Shown one piece after another: positions 24,401 through 35,616 of a stretch of DNA of 64,000 nt. A program made the position numbers and the translations under genes. The notes under the pieces are model-generated. The model did not search any database, had not been told where the DNA came from, and saw only the letters and a list, made by a program, of their open reading frames with translations. Source of the stretch: Deuterostichococcus epilithicus. Lineage: Eukaryota; Chlorophyta; Trebouxiophyceae; Prasiolales; Stichococcaceae. The DNA lies in NCBI GenBank assembly GCA_033439295.1, contig JAVTLE010000008.1, positions 62,001 to 126,000 on the forward strand, read 5' to 3'. Positions within the stretch are counted from its first letter, which is position 1. Each line of letters begins with the position of its first letter.

Positions 24401-24932
24401 GCTAATCCGTGGTTTGAGTGACTTCCCCAGTCGACTCAAGTACAGTCAGAAGCCAGCGCGACCAGCGTTGCTGTGCCAGCTCTGACCTTCAGAAGTTGAG
24501 CGGTCCTGCAGCAGAAATTGTGGGAGGAGCGGCTGCACTGGGCTGCAATCGAAGCTGCACAATTGATCTGTCCGACAGGGGGTGAACACAACGGGGTGAT
24601 GACTTTGAAGGTGCAGACGCTCGCAGCGTCGCGCTGGCCACTGCAGCTCCCTCGAATGCCTCAATAACAAAGTCACCATTCTGCGCGTAGCCTCGCTGCG
24701 GCTCAGTCGCACCATTCTGCGCCAACCTGGTCGGACACTCGTCCCCTCGAAACCATACAAGCTGGGGTCCGCACATGGCATTGGCACGTCCTGGCCAGCA
24801 GTCGCGAGGGCTTCCATTGCACACAGCTCCCGGCTAGCGGGACTGCTGCCGAGGCAGCGCGTTCCGGTTGCCCTAACAAGCAAGCCCGCCTGCGGCGCCG
24901 CTCGCATGCCACACGCTGGCCCTGCTGGCACG
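24401..24932. promoter_or_regulatory. Divergent promoter region between the U-box gene and the exonuclease gene
   Basis: About 0.5 kb separates the probable 5' end of the minus-strand U-box gene from the ATG at 24933 of the plus-strand exonuclease, so both promoters must share it unless the U-box gene begins further right. No core element is evident. Minus-strand frames run through it but match no family I know. Confidence 0.45.
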
Positions 24933-27900
24933 ATGGAAACAGCCGCACGAACGTCAACAACGACGCTGGACGCAGACGCGCTGCTGAGCTTGGCCTCTGC
25001 GGGCGAAGCCGATCAGTTCGTGACGCTGCTGTGCAGCGACCTGGCGCAGAGCAAGTCGCAGTACCACAAACTGCTAGTGCGCCTGCGCGATGAGCGTGCC
25101 GCGCTGCAGGTGATCATGTTTCCGCTTGCAATACTCGGAGTGGGACACTAAAATTTGTCTAATCTTGGATCACGTACATCTATCTGTGGCTTTGACCAAG
25201 CGTAAGACTCGAGCGCAATGCAGGCCCGCCCGGAGCACATCACGGTGTTCATCCTGGATTGCCTGGAGGCGCTGCTGCCGCACGCGGCACTGCAGCCAGA
25301 CACTGCCGGAGGCGATGCCGTATTGAACGGGACGCAAGTGACTGCACAGCAGCAGCCGCAACTGGATCAGTGCATACCCGGCGGCGGAACAGCCTCAGAC
25401 GACAGCGGCAGAATGGCACAGCCGCCTGAGCCGTCAAGCACCCTCGATGCCGGCACGGCGGCGACCGCCATGCACCTGCTGCTGGACCTCACCCCCGGCT
25501 GCCTGGACCGCGTCTCGGTGGAGGCGCAGGCCTGCGTCCGCCGGCGGGCCGCGGCGCTGCTGCGCGCCATGCTGGTGGTTGGCGCGCCGCCGCGGCCGGC
25601 GCTGAAGGTCGCCCAGGTCTTCCAGCTGCGCCTGGCGGACGTGACGGCGTGGCGGGGGGAGCTGCTCTCCACAATCAGGGAGCTGCTGTGTGCCGCGGCG
25701 ACGGCCACGCCCGCCGTCGGCCTGCTGCAGCACTTCCAGGCGAGTCGGCGGGCCAGGACTCAGGAAGCAGGAGAAGGAGCGAAGTACGCTGCTGTGCTGT
25801 GCTGCTTTATGGTGCATCTGCCCCACAGGCCACGACATGCCACCGGGGCTCTCGACCTCTGCACCAATCGGTGTCCACTCTAGGCGCGAACAGCACGCGA
25901 TGTCAAACTTCCCAACGTCACGGCACACGCCGCAAATGGAGCATTTCTCTGTGGTGAGGTGTGCCGGCTGGCTGATCTTCTACCGAGGGCCTGCAGCGGG
26001 CGTCCTGCTCACACCGCCGCCCCCGGCGCCTCAGCAGTATGAAGTCACCAGCAGGCTCATTGACCTTCCGCGTGAGAGAATTGTGTACGCCGGCCACTGA
26101 ACGAGGACCAGCACTGCCGGCCGCGACAGAAACAACCCATCTGGAAAGCGGCGCCGCCGCTGCCAACGACAGCTGCCAGTAGGCGTTTGTCGAAGTCTTG
26201 ATGAGCAAGGGCAAGGAGGGCGGCAATCACACCGGCATTTGCGGAGACCGCAGCAATTACACTACAAGGATGTGCACGCGCTTGCCCATCGTGATGGTAT
26301 TCGTCGTGCGACTCCTCACCAGGAGCTGCAGCAGGGTGTTGATGTCGACGCGACGCTGGGGCTGTTGGTGGAGCACCGGCACCACGGCCTGGCGGAACAC
26401 TGGGCGGCGGATTTGGGCCGCGACCGGCAGGTGCTTGGCCTGTGCAGTCACTACGAACCTGCTTGCCCGTGCATCTGCTACGTAATGGATGTTTCGCGAG
26501 CCCAAACATGCAAGCCACGCCCCACCCTGCGGCGCGCTAACGGCTCCCAGCGCCTCTGCGTGGCTGCACAGCACCTGGCTGTGGCGTCGACCCTTTTTGA
26601 ATGAAAAGCCGTGGCAGGCCTTGCGCCTGCACTGCTTGGGGCAGGCAGGCGAGCCATTCGCTCAGGCTGGCGCGGGTTGAGCTCGCACCCGGCTGTGCAA
26701 GCGTGCACCAGACCATGTTCATGTCGGACCGTGCAGGGCACTCGAGTGCAGCTACTTCTTGGCCAGGTTTGCACACAGAACCAGGTTCCCCCAAACATCA
26801 GATGGCTCCGGTTGGCTCGTGCTGCTAAACCCTAAACCCTTGGGCGCAGGTTGCGCTGGTGGAGTATTGCATAGAGGCGGACGACCTGAAGCAGGCGGTG
26901 CAGGCGGGACGGCGCTTCGGGCTGCTGCAGGACGCATTTCCCGGCTTGGAACGCGCCTACAAGCAGCGCACGGTCGGCAGGCTGGCCGGCAAGCGGCAGT
27001 GGGCGGTCGCAGCAGCCATCGCCGGCGAGGACGGCCAGCTGCAGGCAAGGGCTTCCTGCTTCCTCAAAGCGGCTACGAATGGACGCTGTTGCTGCGAAAA
27101 GCAGACTCAGCGCATATCACTTCAACACAGCTCTGCCCCAGCTGTGTGGCAGCCCCTTGTTGACCATGCTGAGCGACCCTAGCTGTGTGACGGCCCCCCT
27201 GCTGCTTGTGCTGAGCAAGTTTCGAACCCTACTTCCACCGTAAACCTGCTCCGTCTGACCCAAAAACAGGAGCAGCTGGTGCTGTCGCTGATGGAGGCGG
27301 CGGAGCCGGCACTGGCGGAGACCTACCGGGAGCAGTTCGGGCTGCCGGCCGGGCTGGTGGACGCCGCTCCTGCGGCTGTCGCGGCGGCAGCAGCTGCGCG
27401 GGCCGCGGCGCACCTGCCACTAAATCTGCCGCCGGGGCGCGTGCTCCTGGCAGACAGCGAAGCCCAGCTAGACGAGTGAGCCGTTTGCGACCGCTGCAGA
27501 GTTCCCGGCTTTTCTGTTGCTGCACGAAGTCTCTCTATCGCAGCATGGTGGGGACCTCCCCCAGCCTGCGTTCAACGCGGGTGCTCTTGGCCGAGCCGAT
27601 GCCGCAGCGCCCGCGCAGCTTGCTGCGTCCGGCAGCATTTATACCAGCTGCGTCATTCGATCAGTACCACCGGCAGCCACCTGTTGCCGCCGCCCTCATC
27701 TCTCAAGGTCGTCTGAGCCTGGCAGCAAGCAAGGCAACTGCAGCGGCTCGATCCTCCCCTGTTCCTCTGCGCGTTGACAAGCTCGCTTCACCAGCAATTC
27801 TTCCCACTCGTGCAGCGCGGCGGCGCTGCTGGCAGGCGCTCCCGTGCTGGGCATCGACTGCGAGTGGCAGCCGGACATGCGCGGCGGCGGCGGCCGCGAC

Positions 27901-29456
27901 AGCTCGCAGTGCCGCGCCCCTGTGTCCATCCTGCAGGTCGGTCGCCGCCCCTGCCGCGCGTTCTGCCTTTCTGCTTGCTATCAATCGACCTTTGTGGCTG
28001 AGTCTGGGTTGTCGCCAGGCAAAGGGTTGAACGCAGGCAGCACACATGAACAGGCTCCTCTACAATCGCCAATACCCGATACCGCCTTGCAGGTGGCCAG
28101 CGCAAGCGCGGCGGTCATCTTCGACCTGCAGGCGCTTGGACTGTGCCCCGCGCTGGAGGCCTGCCTGGCGCGCGTGCTGGGCGGGGCCGGCTGCGGCAGC
28201 GGCACGAGCGGCAGTAGCAGCGGCAGCGGCGCGGACGGCGGCGGCGATGCCGCAGGCGCAGGCGGTGGCGACTGCACGGCTCGCTCGTCGTCCGCAACGG
28301 CAGGCGTCAGCACGGCGTCTGCCGCTGCGGGCACCGCGCTACCGTTGCAGAAACAACGGCGATCAGATGTCAGCGCCGCATCACCCTCCTGCCCAGCAGC
28401 CGCGGAGCCGCAGCGGCAGCGGCAGCATCCGCCGGGGCGGCCTGAGCCCGCGGCAGAGCCGGCGGCAGATCCGGCAGCGGGCCCGGCAGCGTCCTGCGAG
28501 CCGCCGCTGAAGTGCGGCGTCGGCATCGCGGATGACCTGAGGCGCCTCGCGAGGACGCACCCGCACGTGCGGGCCTTCCAGAGCGTGTCCCGCGTCCTGG
28601 ACCTGCGCCACCCCTGGCAGGCGGTGCAGGCCGCCAAGGTGCGGCTGTTGAGCGCGTGCAGACCTGCTGCCTTCAAGCGTCCGCTGAGCCCGGCAGCACA
28701 GCTCTTCAAGGAGCACATGTGTAAACCGCACATCCTGTCTGAAGAGGCAACCCGAAGACTGCTTCGTGGAAGTGGCCGTCGTACTCGGGTGATCATGACC
28801 GGCGCAGGCAGGCGGCGGCGGGCAGCGGAGGGGCGCCGTCGCGGCAGGGCTGTCCGCCATGGCCCTGGGTCTGCTGGGCAAGCCGCTGGACAAGAGCCAG
28901 CAGGTGCGCCAGGGTTCTGCGCAAGCGGTTTGTGCCAGATCTCATGAGGTCTGTGACTGTTTATCATGCTCAGCCTCGCTCTGCCGCCTGCCCATTGCAA
29001 GCTTCCGCAGGACGTCCTGCCATGCGGATGCTGCCGATGCGCATTTGGCGAGATCCGTTTCCGAAGAAGCTGCAGCACACGCAAGGGACTCCACGCCTGA
29101 ACGCCCCGACCTGCGCGTCGCAGGTGAGCCCGTGGGGGGCGCGCCCGCTGACGCCGGCGCAGCTGCGCTACGCCGCTCTGGACGCGCATGCCGCCGTTCT
29201 GGTGAGCCCCATCTCGCACTTTGATTTCGTCGCAGGGTGACTATCCTGCTGGCGGCTGTCTCGTGCGGCATCTTGTTGTGTATCACGCCGTGCACGGAAA
29301 CGTCTGCTTGCTGGTGGTGTACGTGGGTATGTCGTTCCCAGCTTCCTCATACACCTGCCTTGTCTGCAGATCTATGCGGCACTAGCGGAGCGGGGCGTTC
29401 TGGATGCCAAGCAGCAGGCGGGCTGGGTGATTGACTATAGATACAAAAAGGGCTGA
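24933..29456 (+). CDS. mut-7/EXD3-like 3'-5' exonuclease (DnaQ/RNase D fold)
   Basis: Predicted 3'-5' nucleic-acid exonuclease. An alpha-helical N-terminal region is followed by a DEDDy exonuclease domain. The start METAARTSTTTLDADALL (ATG 24933; an in-frame ATG lies at 24906) leads to ARPEHITVFILDCLEALLP (25220-25738). Next are GLLVEHRHHGLAEHWAADLG (about 26360-26425), VEYCIEADDLKQAVQAGRRF (26858-27042) and LVLSLMEAAEPALAETYREQ (27272-27478). The catalytic motifs are all present: LGIDCEWQPD (Exo I, D-x-E) at 27847-27876, CGVGIADDLRRL (Exo II) at 28514-28549, and LRYAALDAHAAVL (Exo III, Y-x3-D) at 29164-29202. AALAERGVLDAKQQAG and the stop TGA at 29454-29456 follow. A Ser/Gly/Ala-rich insert of about 100 residues sits between Exo I and Exo II. 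No C-terminal Mut7-C domain is present. Some internal exon borders are unresolved. Confidence 0.87.
26826..26840. repeat. Two telomere-like CCCTAAA heptamers in an exonuclease intron
   Basis: TAAACCCTAAACCCT lies about 20 bp before the acceptor of the exon VEYCIEADDLKQ. The unit equals the plant/Chlorella-type telomere repeat. Confidence 0.85.
27133..27225. repeat. Diverged tandem duplication, unit about 43 bp, in an exonuclease intron
   Basis: AGCTGTGTGGCAGCCCCTTG and AGCTGTGTGACGGCCCCCCT start two similar stretches, each ending in a TGCTGAGC-type sequence. They lie between the exons ending near 27042 and beginning near 27272. Confidence 0.55.
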
Positions 29457-29520
29457 AGGGTCACAGCCGCTGTTCGACAGCTCCAGCACGCTTTGCGCCG
29501 CAGGCCGGCACACATACCTA

Positions 29521-29525
29521 TGTAA
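29521..29525 (+). terminator. Probable poly(A) signal TGTAA of the exonuclease gene
   Basis: TGTAA is the usual green-algal nuclear polyadenylation signal. This copy lies 65 bases after the TGA stop, a plausible distance. Confidence 0.6.
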
Positions 29526-29772
29526 CGATGCTTGCCTTACACTGGCTGGCCTTGCTGTTCATTCTTCGTCTAGCCTCAGTGCCCCGATCCTGGTGATCAT
29601 GCACCATCATGGCAGGCACAAAGCACACAGTGTATGCAAAGTGTGGGAGCGGCTGACAGCACTATGGGATGTTGCACCTAGACTATATACCGTGAGTCCA
29701 AATTTCAACCACCAGGGATATGCAGGCTCCTTACCTACGACCACAGCATGTCAACTCGACAGGATAAAGCAA

Positions 29773-29777
29773 TTACA
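29773..29777 (-). terminator. Probable poly(A) signal TGTAA of the small Cys-motif gene
   Basis: Plus-strand TTACA, so TGTAA on minus, about 170 bases past the stop at 29948-29950. Confidence 0.5.
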
Positions 29778-29947
29778 CATCCAATGTATCTAATGTCTGG
29801 CATCTGCAGCAACAGCATGATGCATTGTCTGAAGCTGCGGTCTGCTCCAGCAACTGCCAGAGTTGTCCACGCTGTCAGTATGCCAACGCTGTCGCCGCAC
29901 CCACGCCGCACCCGCGCCCACTCTGGGCCGACATTCCCCATGGCTGC

Positions 29948-30864
29948 TCAGCTGCCCCACCGCAGCATCTCCGGCGTGCGGCGCCAGGCCACCATCCATT
30001 CGTCGTACTCCACCACCGTGCAGCCGCACGCCTTGCAGAACCCGGGCTCTGCAGCGGCCAGGTGGTTCAGACTCGGACACAGACGTGCAAGGGCGGTGCC
30101 TGCGCACCACCTGATGGGCCCGAAGGTGGTGTTCTCAAACTTGGCTGGAGCAAATGGTGGTCTCTTACCATGCATGGCAGTGTGCAGCTGCGGGCAGCGG
30201 GTGTCAGCATGTGCGGCGGGCATTTGGGCATAGTTGTTGAGGGACTCCCCTGAGAGGGCGAAGGGCGTTGCTGTGTCGAGCAAGTCCTGTGCTTTTTCAT
30301 CTGGCCGTCCACGGCCCCTGCCGGCGGCCCCTTGGCGCGCCGTTTCTACACCGCCGTCTCGCCGTGCTCAGTTGTAGCGGCACCGCCGTCGCCGCCAACA
30401 CTCTCGTGCTGGGCGTGCGATGGCGACCACTCCGTCTGGGAGCTGCCTCCCAGCCTGCATGCTGGTCCCGGATTCTCAGTGTACCGGATTGGTCCATTTG
30501 AGCATTGTCTCTTTATTTTCGGCGGCGAGCAGGTCGCCACCTCCAACTCGGCGCGCTTGACATCAACGGCCTGCGGACGCCCGCTAGGCGTAGCCTGTGC
30601 GAGCAGCGGGACTAACAGCTTATCCTCCAAAATCTTTGCACCGTCTGCCAGCCTTGCCGGCCAACGGGCTCTCATTTTCGGTCCGCCGCTGCCGACCTGT
30701 GACGGCGTACTACCCCTCCCAGAGGTATGTAGCCGGGCCCCTTGGAGGCCCTCTCCCACCGGCGTCCAAGGCATGGCCTCGTCAGCGTCAGCATCAGTCA
30801 ATGCATCCCGTGCTGCAGTATGCAGCTTCGTGCATGCCGCGATCCCCATGCAGATCGCCCACAC
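29948..30864 (-). CDS. Small unrecognised protein with a C-terminal Cys motif
   Basis: The last two exons are clear in phase. One has a donor GTAAGA at about 30168 and carries DEKAQDLLDTATPFALSGES, NNYAQMPAAHADTRCPQLHT and AMH. The final one (29948 to about 30061) continues EPGFCKACGCTVVEYDEWMV and ends PEMLRWGS, stop TGA. The spacing CPxLH(T)xMH...C-K-A-C-G-C resembles a zinc-binding ribbon, but I cannot name the family. Upstream coding (about 30500-30864, with LEDKLLVPLLAQ and KRAELEVATCSPPKIK) is plausible but its joins and the start codon are uncertain. The gene converges on the exonuclease and probably diverges from UAP56. Confidence 0.5.
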
Positions 30865-31148
30865 CCCCTGTGCTTCTTCAACGGGGTGCGGATGTTCAGC
30901 GAGACTCGCTCACCCGCTGAGATGCGCTAGCTTCCCGCAGCGAGTTTCGACTTGACACAGGACCAGCAGCGCGGCAGTGCCTGCTTCTACCTTTTGAATT
31001 AGTTGGTGCGCACAAGCTTTTACCGCGTTCCGTCAGCCTGCGTAATCAGCGCCCAGCCACCGTCTCGTGGGCACAGTCCGGCTCGCATCAGAGGGGCAGC
31101 AGGCAGTTGTTTTCCCCCTCCAGGCGGCCTCTCGCAGCGGCAGCCAGC
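30865..31148. promoter_or_regulatory. Probable divergent promoter region upstream of UAP56
   Basis: About 280 bp between the likely 5' end of the minus-strand small gene and the UAP56 ATG. It should hold both promoters and the UAP56 5' UTR, including pyrimidine-rich TTTTCCCCCTCC just upstream of the start. No TATA box stands out. Confidence 0.45.
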
Positions 31149-34100
31149 ATGGCGGACCCGACAAACGGTGCCGAGGCTGAGGAGGAGCTGGTCGACTACG
31201 AGGAGGAGGAGGCAGAGGCCGTGACAGACGTGCGTTGGCGGGGAGGCGCTGTGTGATTGAACATCAACCTACTGCGCGACAGTATGGGGGCAGGGCTTAG
31301 CGTCCGCTGTGTGCTTATGCAGGCCAAGGGTGGCGAGCAGGTCAAAAAGGGCTATGTGGGCATCCACTCATCCGGCTTCAAGGACTTTCTGCTGAAGCCG
31401 GAGTTGCTGCGGGTAAGCGGGGGCGTCCAGTTCGTCTCGTGTGTCAAGCGCCCGGGTCATGCACCAAGTGCTTTGATGGTAAACCTTCCTGCCGGGCCTG
31501 CCTTCGCAGGCCATTAAGGACTGCGGCTTTGAGCACCCATCAGAAGGTGACCGTGCGATCTGCACCACGCTTTCCCTGGGACGAACAAACCTCATTCAAC
31601 GCAGTGCACGTCCTGCTGAACCTGCAGGCCGACGCCCAGTTGTGCTGTTTCCTTGACCGTGCCCCTGCTGACTTGATTATGGATTGTGTCGTGCAGTTCA
31701 ACACGAGTGCATCCCTCAGGCCATCCTGGGCATGGACGTGCTGTGCCAGGCCAAGTCGGGCATGGGCAAGACTGCCGTGTTCGTGCTTAGCACACTGCAG
31801 CAGATCGAGCCGACGACACCGGCCGAGGTTGCCGCCATTGTGCTGTGCCACACGCGCGAGCTCGCCTACCAGGTGAGAACTGTATTTCCTGCGTCTCCCT
31901 GGCCGTCTGCGTCGCTGTTCGCAGCCCAACTCGAGAAGAGCTGGCTCTCAATGAGCTTGCGAATGCTCGACGCCATTAACCATGTGGCCTTGCATGACAT
32001 GACGTGCTTTGATAGCAGGCTTGCGAGCCCATGCAGCTTGCAAATCCTTTATGTCCGCACGACCATGCGATGTCTGAACGGCACAACCCTGTCATTGGGC
32101 CCAGCACCCGCCATGCAAGTGTGTCGGTCGGATGCCGGCGCCCGCCCGGCACTCCGACCAACCAATCCGAATCGCGTCTGAAAACGCTGGCATCCCTACC
32201 CCCCGCAGATCTGCCACGAGTTCGAGCGCTTCTCGGTACACATGCCCAACGTGAAGGTGGCCAACTTTTACGGCGGCATCCCCATCAAGAACCACAAGGA
32301 GCAGCTGGAGAATGACCCGCCGCACATTGTCGTCGGCACCCCTGGCCGCATCAAGCAGGTGAGGCTTGGCTCACAGTTAAAGTATGTTTGCAGGCTCTGG
32401 CAGCGCCAGCTGAAAGGTGTGGCTCACACACTCGGCGAGCAGGCGACGACCAGGCCACAGCCGTTGTCGGTCTGCACCAGCTGCAGACAGCAGATGGCTG
32501 AGTCTGGGCAGCGGCGGCTCGTGGTGGAAAATCTGTGCGCGAGCCTTTTCAAGCCTGTCTGCTGCCTGCACGGCATCTTCTGGCCTTCCGGCAGCCTGTT
32601 CCGTCCGCTTTCGAGACTCAAGTCAGCTTTGTTTGGATGTGCTGACACCGTCCCCCTGCCTGCTCCCCCTTGCGCAGCTGGGCAAGGAGAACAAGCTGAA
32701 GCTGGGCTCCGTGCGGCACTTCATCCTGGACGAGTGCGACAAGATGCTGGACAAGCTGGGTGTGTTTCCTAAAGCGCACCTGTTTCCCAGTCTCTGCACT
32801 GCCCGCGCGGCTGCTGCTGGGCCTGAAGTTTCAGGTCCTGACCGTTGTGTGCGCCGGCTGCGACCTGCACTGCGCCAGGCAGTCCCTGTGAACCCAGCTG
32901 TCTATGCATTTTAGCTCGGACAACAGCAGTATGCTTTTGTCCCCCAATCCCTCCTGATAGACTCCGCGGCGCTGACGCCCACATCCTGTGCTGTGCTGCA
33001 GACATGCGGGGCGACGTGCAGGACATCTTCAAGATGACGCCGCACGACAAACAAGTCATGATGTTCTCCGCGACGCTGTCCAAGGAGATCCGCCCCGTCT
33101 GCAAGAAATTTATGTCCGACGTGAGTGCCCCACGGCGCGCAGCGGCAGCTGCGGCACCGCCGGCTTCCACTCCTGTTCCGCAGCTCCCTGTCAGTCCGAC
33201 AGGCCGCCCTGCAGCGCCCGGCAGCAGTCCGCTCACTGCTGCGGCGGCGCGGCGGCAATGGTGCAGCATGGCAGCCGCTGCCGCCCTGCCAGGCCAGCGC
33301 CCCAGCCTCAGCGTCTGCTAGCCAGTCTCGTCCAGTCCAGCATCCGTCCGGGAAGCAGTCAAGGACCGATGCCCTCCCAAGCCTTGTGGTGGTCCCACCT
33401 GCGGCGGCGGCGCCGGAAGAGGGGGGACCCGCACCAAGAGGGCGGGCTGCCCTGAGGCCCCGCCGCATCATCGCTTGGCGGCTGGCGCTGCATGCCTGGC
33501 CTGTCCCGTGTGTGCTTTGCCTGTATGAGCTGTATGAGCGAAAGAGAGTCTCCTGCCTGTCGGACCCTAGCTGCCTTGCCGCTGTATTGGTTGTTGGTTC
33601 ACATCGCCCCAAAAAATCAAGTGCCCAAGCGCACAGCGACGCTGCAGCCAGCAGGGCGAGCGTCGGCGGGCTCTGTTTGCCTTGGCCCGGCTGTGCTGCG
33701 TTCGTCGCTGCCCGGCTGGCAGGAGTCTGGCAGCGGGGCGGCCCTGCCCCGGCCGCTTCCGCACTTACGGCCGCGGTGCTGACGGGCGGGCGCGTGCCGC
33801 GTTTGTGTGCTGCGCAGCCGATGGAGATCTTCGTGGACGATGAGGCCAAGCTCACGCTGCACGGCCTGGTGCAGCACTACATCATGCTGCAGGTGGGTCT
33901 GTTCCTCCTGCTGTCTGTCGAGGTCCTCAACGCATGCAACTGCCGAGGGCCTGAACTTGTGCGCCGGCTTGGTGCCGGCCGTGGGCTTCCCGCGCTTGTC
34001 AGCTCAGCCGCAACCTGATGCCCATGTGGTCGTGGGCTTCTGGCTCCCCACCGACTGCGAGCGCCTTCGGGCAGACGCAAGCTTTGGGCTGCGCACGCAA

Positions 34101-35616
34101 CCTGCGTCCCGTGCAGCTGCTCAGTAGGGTTTGTACAGCGGCCAGACTCCTGACGAGTCCTGCCCCCTGTGACGTTCTGCATTGCACACCGCAGGAGGAG
34201 GAGAAGAACCGGAAGCTGAACGACCTGCTGGACGCCCTGGACTTCAACCAGGTGGGTGTGCGAGAAGGCACCCATCCTGCTTCGCATTAGCGTGTGGCTG
34301 AGGTTTAGGTTTGTGCTTGTGTGGCACGGTGGATCCAGGCGCAGTGGGCCGTTGAGCTGGACGTGGAGATGCAGTGCAGCTTGCTGGTTTCTGCTCATTG
34401 AAGGCGGAGCCGGCTGGGTGGCGTCCCCGCCGGCCGGTCTGCAGACGCCTCTGTGTTTAGAACTCCCGGCTGCACCGCCTGTACCGACGCCCGCCGCCCT
34501 GCTGCCTGCCGCAGGTGGTCATCTTCGTGAAGTCCGTGATGCGGGCGAAGGAGCTGAACAAGCTGCTGGTGGAGTGTAACTTCCCCTCCATCTGCATCCA
34601 CTCCGCCATGAAGCAGGACGAGCGGCTCCAGGTGCGGTGGCGGCGGTGTGCTTTTCAGTCCCAGAGGCGCTGTGGGCCTCTGGAAGAAAGACGCTTGACC
34701 AAGCTCGATTGTCTGTCTTCATCAGCAATAATATGTGCCTGCGTTAGCACACATCTGAGCGCCCGCCGGCTCCTGCGGCCCCCGCGCAGGTGTATAAGGC
34801 CTTCAAGGAGGGCCAGAAGCGCATCCTGGTGGCCACCGACCTCGTGGGCCGCGGCATTGACATCGAGCGGGTGAACATCGTCATCAACTACGACATGCCG
34901 GAGACGGACGAGAAGAAGGGCAACGGCGCCGACACCTACCTGCACCGGGTGAGTCCCACGAACCCTGACGGATAGGAAATCCCGAGGACACCTGGACGGC
35001 CGCGCCTTTCGCCTGTCAACCCACCTGTCGGGTCTCGAGCTGCCTGTCACCAGCAGGTTGCTGCTGAGTATGAAGTGAGCGAAGGGCAGCAGGCGCGCTC
35101 GATCTCCGTGCGTCTCAGTTGCAGCCTCTTCCGGCGATGCACGCAGCTGCCGAAAGCGGCCCGCTGGTCTTGGAAATGTTCGTTCGTGCTGCGATGCTGT
35201 CTGACTGCATCGCCGTTCTGATGAAGTCATACGGCTGCGTAGGTGGGCCGCGCAGGGCGTTTCGGCACCAAGGGCCTGGCTATCACCTTCGTTGCCTCTG
35301 AGACCGACAGTGGCGTGCTCAACAGCGTGCAGGTGCGCACGCTGCAGGGGACACGTCAGCATGTTTGTACCTGTTGTTGGCCTTGCTTGAATCAGCCACG
35401 ATTGCTGCCGGTGTTGCACAGGCTGCTGGGCATTGCAAACTGTACGTGTGCCTTCTCTTCACCCCTCCATGTGGCCGCCCCATCGCGCATTGCAGCAGGA
35501 TTTTGTGTGCACGCGGCTCAACTGTGCGCTGCTGGAATGCGCAGGAGCGGTTCGATGTGGACATCAAGCCGTTGCCCGACCAGATTGACGCCTCGACGTA
35601 CATGAGCACTTCTTAG
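31149..35616 (+). CDS. UAP56: DECD-box RNA helicase UAP56/SUB2 (DDX39 family)
   Basis: ATP-dependent RNA helicase of the TREX complex, acting in spliceosome assembly and mRNA export in the nucleus. The start [20 protein letters not shown] (31149-31229) is the acidic N-terminus typical of the family. Next is [18 protein letters not shown] (31340-31412), then the Q-motif region [12 protein letters not shown] (31511-31548) and [20 protein letters not shown] with GMGKT (Walker A, 31697-31772). Further along are [14 protein letters not shown] (32326-32352), LDECDKML (the DECD box, 32727-32750) and [11 protein letters not shown] (SAT motif, 33064-33096). The helicase C domain follows with [15 protein letters not shown] (34825-34869) and HR joined by splicing to [11 protein letters not shown] (35240-35275). 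It ends [20 protein letters not shown] (stop TAG 35614-35616). All motifs are intact and length is normal. The splice sites I checked are GT-AG. Confidence 0.96.

Larger units (their letters stand above)
29457..29947. other. Convergent 3' region between the exonuclease and the small Cys-motif gene
   Basis: Both genes end towards this 490-bp stretch. It holds TGTAA on plus at 29521-29525, 65 bases after the exonuclease stop, and TGTAA on minus (TTACA at 29773-29777), about 170 bases after the other stop. No further gene is seen. Confidence 0.65.
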
